Part shown: in pieces, positions 1 to 8,236 of the stretch
Layout of the letters: every line of letters begins with the position of its first letter
Position numbering within the stretch: the first letter of the stretch is position 1
Source of the DNA: Calvatia gigantea
Taxonomy: Eukaryota > Basidiomycota > Agaricomycetes > Agaricales > Lycoperdaceae
Length of the DNA stretch: 64,000 nt
Reading direction: 5' to 3'
NCBI GenBank assembly: GCA_025093985.1
Contig: JACAAK010000023.1
Location: 62,001-126,000, forward strand
Notes under the pieces: model-generated
The model's database searches: none
Seen by the model: only the letters and a program-made list of their open reading frames with translations
What the model was told of the DNA's origin: nothing
Made by a program: the position numbers and the translations under genes

Positions 1-297
1 TAGCTGTCACAACTTCTTACAGAGTTGGATATCAAACACCCCACTCCCATTCTTTTCGGTGACAACAACGGTTCTAAATTCTGGACCGAAAATCCTATCA
101 TTGAAAAATGCTCAAAGCACATGGATATTCATTACCACTATGTGCGAGAATTGGTTGAGAATGGTATTATTGAGATTGGTGATGTGTCTTCACAAGACAA
201 TCCTGCCGATATCTTTACAAAGAATCTTGGCATAACCAAAATCCACCTGTTCCGTCCTGAGTTAGGACTTATTTTTGATTCCAATGTCGAAGCTTGA
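1..297 (+). pseudogene. Copia-Z pol 3' end (RNase H C-terminus), partial
   Basis: This is the tail of a Ty1/Copia polyprotein that starts left of the window. It contains the RNase H end motifs DNNGSKFW, DIHYHYV, SQDNPADIFTKNL and FRPELGLIF, which also occur in the other Copia elements here. The first codon in the window is TAG where the sister copies have TGG (the W of KWLSQLL), so this copy is already inactivated by a G-to-A change. It is followed by a purine-rich tract and an LTR at 356. Family identity is clear. The upstream part is not visible. Confidence 0.85.
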
Positions 298-355
298 AAA
301 GCTGCCACTTGATCATCGAAGAAGCTTAATCCCCCTTCTCTCAAGTGAGGAGGAG

Positions 356-784
356 TGTTAAATCACAGATCCGTACCACTACGCTGGTTCAGTCTATTTA
401 TAGCTGAAACGGATCATGTTCGATCACTCTTGGGATGAGAGACTTTAGCTATGGATTCCTGTACTTTGTACATAGGAAACAGCATTATACTGCATGTATT
501 GTAGCTGGTAGGACTATTCTATTAGATAGTTGCTGTTTATGCATGTTACTCTGTTATTGCTATTGGTAGTAAATAGCTCACCCTGTTTCAGGTTGTAGGG
601 CATTTCTACAGTATATAAACACCTAGAGTACATGTTGATTCCTCAGACAATCTAGCTTCTGCTTTACACGTCTACTACTCTTCTTAGCACTTTCTTACCT
701 CAAGCACTATATCTCTCAGTGAGTATATGACTACCCTCCACCACTGTGTCTACTATGGTCTGTTTTAGTATGCTCATCTCAACA
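356..784 (+). repeat. Copia LTR shared by Copia-Z (3' LTR) and Copia-A (5' LTR)
   Basis: The 429-bp segment begins TGTTAAATC after a purine-rich tract and ends CTCAACA, the TG..CA borders used by all Copia LTRs here. It follows the Copia-Z pol end, and Copia-A gag begins directly at 785 with no primer binding site, leader or gag N-terminus. Copia-C has about 530 bp between LTR and the equivalent gag position. This suggests a single LTR between two tandem internal regions with an extra deletion, or a deletion joining two elements. Confidence 0.8.
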
Positions 785-2096
785 AATTGAGGCAACCTTG
801 CCCAATTTCATATTGAAGCATACATCCAGGGATGCACACACACTTTGGTTGCTGTTGGTGACCCAATACAGGTTGCCTAGGCCCATGCAGGTGTACAATG
901 AGTTCATCTGCACTGTTAATTTCAAGCTCCCCCTTGGAGGTGATCCATCACTCAAGATCACTGAGCTGTAGCAGATATTTAGCCAGCTTAACTCCATGAA
1001 TACAGGACTCACTCCAGAGATTGAAACAATAATTCTCCTCTGCTCACTCCACCCCTCCATGGCATATGTTGTGCAGACCCTCTTAACCTCTAATACCTCC
1101 ATTAAGGAGCTTACCTGGGATAAGGCCCACAGTGGTATACTAGTGGCCTACACTTCCCAACAGACTCTTTATATGCAACATGCATGTTTTGCTCCCTGCC
1201 AGCAAGGCCAGGGTCAGCAGCAGCAGTATGGAGGATACTAGCAGGGTAGTCAGTGGCCACAAGGCCAGCAGCAACCCCAGCAGGGCCAAGGGCAGCAAAA
1301 GCCCAAGCCACAGCAGCAACAGCAGCAGCAGCAGAACCAGTCTGGGGAAGGTGGGGAAAAGAAGCACTACTGGCACCCCTACAGTAAGAGAAAGGGGAAA
1401 AAGGAGATGGATGGACAGGCCAACTTGGCCTCGTCATCCGGATATGTTGAAAATGTCAGCTACATGTCAAAGGCAGCTCACACACCTCTGCCTAGCTTGA
1501 TATGCTCTCTCATTGAGGAGGCCCGCCATTCACAGAGCCCTCCCACTTCTGGGTCCAATGCTACTCTACTTGCTGAGTACATCTCTGCACTGGAGCCTGA
1601 GCACCACTGCTGCCCCTCCATAAAGACAAAGGTCAATGTCCTTAAGGCATGGGATGAGCACAACCATGTGACATCCATGACCAGTGAAGCAGACCCCTAA
1701 AAGAAGTTTGACCTGATGGAGATTGATGTGGGTAACACTGCCACTCCACTGGTCCCTGTCATGAGGGAGGAGGAAGCATGGCTGGTACTGGTGTATAACA
1801 AGCCAGTAACTATTAGGATTCCCAAGCTGCTCAAGAAGAAGCCAGCACCAAAGGAAACTGATTTCTCTGCCATTGACTCTGATGATGAGACAGATTATAG
1901 TTCCAATGGAGGGTGTGGGTATATATCTTCTACTTCACTCTTGTCTTACAATGCTAAATGCAATGATCAGTCCTGTCTGCAGATGGGACAGCACTATCCA
2001 GACACAAGACATGTCCACTGAAGAGCAGGACATGTTGGAGGTGCCTAGGATGGGCTGAGATGATATAGTCTCTGCAGATCAGGAGTCAGTTATGTA
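785..2096 (+). pseudogene. Copia-A gag, 5'-truncated and decayed
   Basis: Alignment with Copia-1 and Copia-C gag shows the capsid region (VYNEFICTVNF, LTSNTSIKEL), then a glutamine-rich linker, then the C-terminal acidic segment. Several TAG codons replace Q or W codons. A candidate 64-nt intron lies at 1919-1982 (GTATAT..CTGCAG). Joining across it gives WDSTIQTQDMST, the reading seen in the other three elements, and the spliced frame ends at the TAG at 2094-2096. The N-terminal part is deleted. Confidence 0.75.
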
Positions 2097-4580
2097 GACA
2101 CTGTCCATACTGTCCTGCTGCCACCACCTGTAACTATGATCAATTGTATTAGCTATTTACACAATGAATGCTGGTGTACTGCTTCTGGCAATGTTGGATT
2201 TAAGATAGCCTCACCTTTAAATAAGACAAGCAATGAAGAGCAGGCAATTCTGCCACCTAAGTTGAACCTCACCTATGCTGAGAAAGTGAAGGCCAATAGC
2301 GTTGGCAATGTGATTGAAACATATCACAGTTGTGATTTTTCTAACTGCCTCACTTGTCAGCATAAGAAGCCTACAAAAACAAATGCAGCAGATTAGTTGC
2401 TTAATTCCAGAGCTTCATATCATATCACTGGATATCTCTCTGACTTCACAGAAATTACGATGGGAGATTTTGGTACCATTGTTGCAGCAGGAGACCAGAG
2501 TTACAAGATGATCAGATGTGGCTCTATTATCTTTGAGCACAATATCATGGATAAAGGAAAGACTCATAGTGCTACTTTGCATATTGCACTGGTCTTTTAT
2601 ATCAAGGAAATTTCTGAATGGCTCATGTCCTCAGGCCAGATCCTTAGATCTAGTTATACCCTTGAGGTGACTGTTGAAGACACTACGATTCGTGACAAGT
2701 CAGGTCATGCTGTATTATCCACCTGGCCTCATCTGATATTTCATAACAATATCCATATAGTGCACATGTATATCTTACATAGAAGCAAGGAGGAGCCAGT
2801 TGCATTGACATTATGCCACCCTGACTTTATTGACTGGCATCATTGAATGGGACACCCCTCTGATCATACCCTTGCTGAGCTACCAGCTAATGCTGAAGGT
2901 ATTATGCCAATTTCTCCATCTAGTTCCAGGAAGCCCATATGTGAGGGCTGTGCAAAAGGGAAAATACACAATAATCCCTTTTCTAAGAACTCCAAGTGAG
3001 CTACCTTAGTCTTTGAGCTATGTTACTTGGACTTGATGGAAATGCCAATTGTCTCATATTCTAAATATAAATGGATGATGACATTGCTTGATGACTTCTC
3101 ATCTCACATGTATGTTATCCTCCTTCAAAAGAAGTCTGAGGCTCTGGAGAAGCTCATTGAGCTAATCAACATATTAGAGAACCTCTCTGGTATGCAGATC
3201 AAACATTTCCACACTGATAATGGAGGAGAGTATGTCAACAAGTGATTGACAGCATGGTTTGTGACACATGGAATCACCCACAAGACCACTACTCCCTATG
3301 CACATCAGCAAAATAGGAGAGCAGAGCAACTGAACTGCACCCTACTCAAGAAAGCCCAAGCTATACAGCTTCAGGCATGTCTACCTGACTCATGGTGGGA
3401 GTTTGCAATGAACTGTGCTGTACATTTATATAATCACATGCCAGTCCAGCATCTCAAGTGGAAGACATTTTTTGAGTGTTATTCAAGAGTTAAACCTAAT
3501 TTGTCCCATATCTATGTTTTTGCTTGTAGCACATATGTATTTTTACCCAATGAGATCTGCACCAATAAATTGTCTGCAAAATCTGAGTTGATGATATTCC
3601 TTGATTATAAAGGATCCAAGAACTATGTGTTTATGCAGCACATGGCTGGCAACATGATATTTGTATTACCGAATACTTTGTTCAATGAGGGATTTTTCCC
3701 TAAATGTCCAGATTCAAAGCTGGATAGCAGTAACCGGCATTCACATTGCAAAAAATAAGGAGGAAACCTGCCACCTCTGAAGAGACCAGATGATGATGGT
3801 CCTCCTTTTCTGCCATCTTACGATGATACTGGAAATATTCCACGAGATGATCCACCTTCTTGACATCCCAATGTTACTTCTGATCATAAGATTAGATCAC
3901 CCATACTGCCTAAATCACAGCAGCAGACTCCTCTATCTAGCACACTCTTTAGGCATTCTACACCTGGAGGAGCCTTGCCACCACTACCACAAATACCTCA
4001 TTCTTCTTCACCTCATTGGCCTGGAAGTGATTTTGAGGAATTTCCGCAGGATGAACATGGTTGGCTGGTTGACCTGAGATGGTATGAAGACCATTGAGAC
4101 CATGACAATACAGTTGAGGTCAACAAAGAACCCACTCAGGTCCCGAAGTGTTGCACTGTTGATCCCAACCAGCCAGAAGAGCCACATCATTCTGAATGAC
4201 AGACTAGGCCTCCACTAAGACTGGGTAACACATATGGAGAATGCAGGCATCCCATCTCTATTGAATGTGAAGTCAATAGAGCTCACCAATGAGAGCAGGC
4301 ATGAAGGAGAGAGTATGTTCATCAGAATGCTCTACTGGACAAAGTTGTTGAATCTCGATCCGTACCACTACGTTGGTTCAGTCTATTTATAGCTGAAACG
4401 GATTCTTGAGTACTTCACTCTTGAAGAGAGATAACGAACAATGTACTAGACCGCACTCTAGGTTGCTGGTCATGGTCTATTAAATAGAACAATGTACGCA
4501 GTATGCTCTGTATATGCTACTGGCAGATAAGACCTCACCTGTATTAGGTAGAACGGCGCACAGACCAGAGACTTTAGATA

Positions 4581-4792
4581 CAGTAAGGGACAAAACCGTT
4601 CCAATGTTTTGAACTTCTCAGAAGATCAGCTCATATCTCAAGGACTACTGTGGCTGTGCACTTCCTAATTTAATTGTAGATAGTCCAGTATCTTATCTAA
4701 TCATATGCAAAGTATGATTATGTAATCCTTTGTTTTAGGGGAGTTATTAATTAATTAATATTTTAAGTGCATTGGAACAGTTTTGTCCCTCT
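4581..4792 (+). repeat. Tc1 left terminal inverted repeat (212 bp; right copy 5974-6185)
   Basis: The left 212 bp and the reverse complement of 5974-6185 differ at only a few positions. Each TIR has the motif GGGACAAAACCGTTCCAATG near its outer end and an inverted near-copy (CATTGGAACAGTTTTGTCCC) at its inner end. The two motifs are candidate transposase binding sites. Their inverted arrangement differs from the direct repeats of IR/DR elements such as Sleeping Beauty. Confidence 0.9.
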
Positions 4793-4818
4793 TGAAATTT
4801 ATATACAAAATGGGTATT

Positions 4819-5892
4819 CTAGTACCTGGTATAAGCTCCCTTGGCCTGTAAAACTGCCTGGACCCTCCTAGGCATACTCTCTATCAGATTCTGACACACT
4901 TCTGGTTCTATGTCATCCCACTCCTTTTGTATCCTCTCCCATAGGGTATTCATGCTATCAGGAGGAGTATCATACTCTCCCAGCTTATTCTTGAGGTGAG
5001 TCCAGAGATGTTCAATGGGATTAAGGTCTGGAGACTGTGGGGGCCATACCATAACCTCCAATTCAGACTCATCTAGCCAGTTTGTAGCCTTTTTGCTCTT
5101 GTATTTGGGGTCATTGTCCTGTTGGAAGACCATATCCTCCTCATTCTTCCCATACCACCTGATGCTCCTCTTTAGTTCATCCCCCAAAATTTGAACATAA
5201 AGGTCAGCATCCATCTTCCCTTCAATTTTAGTGGCAAACCCCACTCCATCCCACAGCATACAACCCCAGATCATCACATTTCCTCCACCAAACTTGACTG
5301 TTCCCTCAACCAATCTATCATTCAGCCCCTCTCCTGCCTTTTTCCATACCCAAACCCTTCCATCTGATCCAAACCGATTGATTTTGGACTCATCTGTCCA
5401 AATAACCCTCTTCCAGTCCTCCAGGGTCCAGTTAACATGTGCTTCTGCCCACTCCAACCTTTTCCTCCTATGGACAGCAGTAAGTTTAGGTCGTTTCCGC
5501 TTGACTACAGCCTTCATTCCAGCTCCTCTGAGTGCCCTGCGCACTGTTTTGGTGGATACAGGCTGGGCAATAACATTTTGAAGTGATTTGGTGACTTGGG
5601 AGGCATTGTCAGCCTTGCGAGAGGTGATGAGGCGAACAGAATAGTGGATATCAGAGGGAGAAAGTTTAGATGGGCGGCCACCAACAGATTTGGAAAGTGT
5701 TGATCTATGTTTGGAGCGAATCCTAGAAATAGTACTGACTCCCAGACCAGTAATAGAAGCAATATGATGAGCAGATTTCCCTTGGTCCAGGTAAGAGAGG
5801 ACTCTATTGGTCTGAGTAGAGGAAAGAGAGCGCATATAGTTGTAAAGGTATAGTGGGGGAGTTAATTTGCACCTGAGAATAAGCACATCCAT
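4819..5892 (-). CDS. Tc1-family transposase (DD34E), 357 aa, no disruption seen
   Basis: This enzyme cuts and pastes the surrounding transposon at TA sites in the nucleus. Residues about 25-130 form the paired-like DNA-binding region with two helix-turn-helix units (ITGLGVSTISRIR near 47-59, GRPSKLS near 72-78). The catalytic triad is visible as D167 (WTDES), D259 (QQDNDPKY) and E294 (NPIEHLW), with 34 residues between the last two, the DD34E spacing of Tc1. The glycine-rich stretch GGGNVMIWG lies near 202-210. The length of 357 aa is normal for the family. ATG at 5892 is the first start; Met20 (MRSLSSTQTN) is an alternative that leaves all domains intact. No stop or frameshift is seen, unlike every neighbouring retrotransposon polyprotein. 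Confidence 0.95.
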   Translation of the reverse strand: MDVLILRCKLTPPLYLYNYMRSLSSTQTNRVLSYLDQGKSAHHIASITGLGVSTISRIRSKHRSTLSKSVGGRPSKLSPSDIHYSVRLITSRKADNASQVTKSLQNVIAQPVSTKTVRRALRGAGMKAVVKRKRPKLTAVHRRKRLEWAEAHVNWTLEDWKRVIWTDESKINRFGSDGRVWVWKKAGEGLNDRLVEGTVKFGGGNVMIWGCMLWDGVGFATKIEGKMDADLYVQILGDELKRSIRWYGKNEEDMVFQQDNDPKYKSKKATNWLDESELEVMVWPPQSPDLNPIEHLWTHLKNKLGEYDTPPDSMNTLWERIQKEWDDIEPEVCQNLIESMPRRVQAVLQAKGAYTRY

Positions 5893-6360
5893 TTATACAT
5901 CACCCTACATGGTCACATGATTTTATTTGTATTTATTTGATTGCAATAAACGAAGTCATGTGCTCAGAATTTGAGAGGGACAAAACTGTTCCAATGTACT
6001 TAAAATATTAATTAATTAATAACTCCCCCAAAACAAAGGATTACATAATCATACTTTGCATATGATTAGATAAGATACTGGACTATCTACAATTAAATTA
6101 GGAAGTGCACAGCCACAGTAGTCCTTGAGTTATGAGCTGATCTTCTGAAAAGTTCAAAACATTGGAACGGTTTTGTCCCTTACTGTATATAAGACCTATG
6201 TAGTATGCATATATTCTTTAGACAATCCAGTCTATCTTCTGCCCATCATTCCTCTAAGATATCCTCTAGCTACGGTCTACAACGCACATCTCAACAAACC
6301 CAGTGAGTACGACTCCCCTCCGCCACTAGTGCAAGCTATTGTGGTGTACTCGTCTTAACA

Positions 6361-6377
6361 GGTTATGGGCCCCGACC
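6361..6377 (+). other. Copia-1 primer binding site, half-tRNA (initiator Met) type
   Basis: GGTTATGGGCCCCGACC directly follows the 5' LTR. Its reverse complement contains GGGCCCATAACC, the anticodon loop and stem of initiator tRNA-Met, with anticodon CAU. Drosophila copia is known to prime from an internal cut of this tRNA. The same site occurs at 37918-37934 (Copia-F, mutated) and 41365-41381 (Copia-C). The 181 bp between this site and gag are untranslated leader with no other feature seen. Confidence 0.75.
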
Positions 6378-6558
6378 GCCGCTCACTCCAACCGCGCTTT
6401 GCAACACTGGTAGAGTGTAGGAGGCTATGGTCGTACGCAACCTGGGAGACGGTGGCCCTTTGGTCCATTTGATCCCTGAGTCTGCCCCATGTTGCGACGC
6501 GTGCATCACACACTGCAGTCCTACATGATGCTAACGCATGTTTACCCTATTCTTAGAT

Positions 6559-8236
6559 ATGTCTAAACCGGCTTCTGCTTTGCCGGATTTTGTTCAAACC
6601 CCTAGCAGACAGCTTCCCGTCCTTACTGGGACAGGTAACTACACCATCTGGTCACTTCACCTTCGGTCTGCACTTATGTGCATTTCCTTGAACGACTGCT
6701 CCTGGACCGGATGGGATTTCTCTGGAGCACTGGACGAACCAGTACAATACGAGCAGGCTTATGGACCTGAGCACCCTGCTGTCCCGGCTTCCAGCACTTC
6801 GCCGGCACATCCCGCATGACCAGGAACTCCAATTCCTGCGACTGCTGAGGAACGCCACAGTATTGGAATGGCCAACAACCTTTGGATGCGAGCTCTTGGG
6901 TTAATTGAGGCAACTTTCCCCAACAGCATGTTAAAGCATTCCACCCGGGATGCTCGCGCTCTCTGGTCCCAGTTGCAGGGCCAATACGGCCTTCCTGGAC
7001 CAGCTCAGGTCTATAACGAGTTCATTCGTGCAATAACATTTGAACTCCCTCTCGGAGGAGATCCTTTGCTCAAGATGAGCGAGCTTCAGCAGATCTTTGG
7101 GCAGCTTGATGCCATGGATAGTGGCATCGCCCCGGAAATTGAAACGATGATCCTACTCCACTCCCTCCACCCATCTTTGAGCCATGTAGCTCAGATGCTC
7201 CTCACCTCGAACACGTCGCTCCACGAGCTGACGTGGGACAAGGCCCGAAGCGGCATTATAGCCGCTTACGCTTCCAACCAGACCGCCCATGTGCAATGAG
7301 CGCGCTTTACTCCACGACAAGGAGGTGGGCAGCAGCAGCAGCAGCAGCACCAACAGCAAGGGAAGCAGCAGCCTTCGGGGTCTAAAAAACCCCAGCAGCA
7401 GCCCCAGCAGCAGCAGCAGCAGCAGCAAAAGCCATCTGGAGGAGAAGGCGATGGCAAGAAGAAACGCCGATAGTGCCCCCGAGGAAAAGGAAAAGGAAAG
7501 GGAAAGGAGGGAAGTGCACAAGGCAATGCCGCCACCTCTTCCGGCTATATTCAGGACGTGGATTTCGTGTCACAGGCACAAACGTTGCCACCATCATCCA
7601 CTCGTTCCCTTGTAGAAGCAACGTGTCGAGCCAATACACCTCCCGTTGCATCTAACTCCGCCACCACTGGCAGCAATGCCACTCCACTCACGTTGTGCAT
7701 TACTGTGCCCGAGCCTGAATCTTGTTGCAAACCTTCGGTAAAAGCCAAGGTTACCGCATTAAAGAAGTGGGACGAACGTCTCAAATCAACTTCTTCGACG
7801 GGTGAGAGTTCGGAGGAGATATGGAAGCGGTTTGACGAAATGGATGTTGAGCCTTCTCCATCCACCGTCACAAGGGAGGAAGACGAAATCGCATGGCTGG
7901 CTCCTGTGTATAACAAGCCAGCAATTATCAAGAAGCCCAAGCCGCTCAAGAAGAAGTAGGCGCTGAAGGAAATTGAGTCAGTCCTCGAGTCGGTCTTAGA
8001 CGACAACGACTCGGACACCGACTACGGTTCCGACGGAGGGTGCAGGTCAGTACCTTCAACTGACTATTATACTTGTTCTGATGCAGAAGATGATGTGCAG
8101 CCCCATCAACGGATGGGACGGAACGATACAGACACAGGGTCTGTCCACCGCGGAGCGGGACGTCCTGGAGATTCCAAAGATGAGTTGGGATGATGAGGTG
8201 GCCGCCGAACAGAGCGGGGCACCTATGCAGATGTAG
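6559..8236 (+). pseudogene. Copia-1 gag, four in-frame stops
   Basis: Gag forms the particle shell. The start is the ATG at 6559 (MSKPASALPDF). Gag follows one frame to 8045 with stops at 6817 (TGA), 7297 (TGA), 7471 (TAG) and 7957 (TAG), each explainable by one transition; Copia-C has W and Q at the last two. Regions in order: a copia gag core (WTGWDFSGA, FELPLGGDPLLKM, LTSNTSLHELTWDKARSGI), a glutamine-rich linker near 7325-7435, a basic patch in place of a full zinc knuckle, and an acidic C-terminus. A 55-nt intron at 8046-8100 leads to the C-terminal exon GWDGTIQTQGLST.. ending at TAG 8234-8236. That exon overlaps pol in the -1 frame. Confidence 0.85.
8046..8100 (+). other. Candidate spliceosomal intron in Copia-1 gag (55 nt)
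   Basis: GTCAGT..CTGAC..GTGCAG has a donor, a branch-like CTGAC and an acceptor typical of basidiomycete introns. Splicing moves translation from frame 1 to frame 2 and yields CSPINGWDGTIQTQG. This reading matches Copia-F (GPVDGWDGTLQTQG), Copia-C and Copia-A after the equivalent introns. All four introns (55, 64, 64 and 52 nt) leave remainder 1 when divided by three. Confidence 0.75.

Larger units (their letters stand above)
4581..6185 (-). mobile_element. Tc1/mariner transposon, 1605 bp, TA target duplication
   Basis: The element starts CAGTAAGGGACAAAACC and ends with its reverse complement. It is flanked by TA at 4579-4580 and 6186-6187, and removing it plus one TA restores the LTR sequence of the 3' copy. 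It has 212-bp terminal inverted repeats and one transposase gene on the minus strand. Near-perfect TIRs and an undisrupted ORF suggest a recent insertion that may still be mobile. It is younger than Copia-1, which it entered. Confidence 0.96.
4346..6360 (+). repeat. Copia-1 5' LTR, interrupted by Tc1 transposon
   Basis: The LTR runs TGTTGAATC..CTTAACA. Tc1 inserted at a TA of the TATATAAG box. The right flank of Tc1 still reads TATATAAG, so a TATA box remains next to the transcribed part, while the upstream U3 sequence is now 1.6 kb away. The 3' LTR at 12343 shows the uninterrupted site. Confidence 0.93.

Noticed and set aside
7320..7440. CAG-rich microsatellite and long antisense leucine-rich frames
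   Set aside because: The CAG run is the glutamine-rich linker of Copia gag, also present in the other copies. The antisense frames are its shadow.
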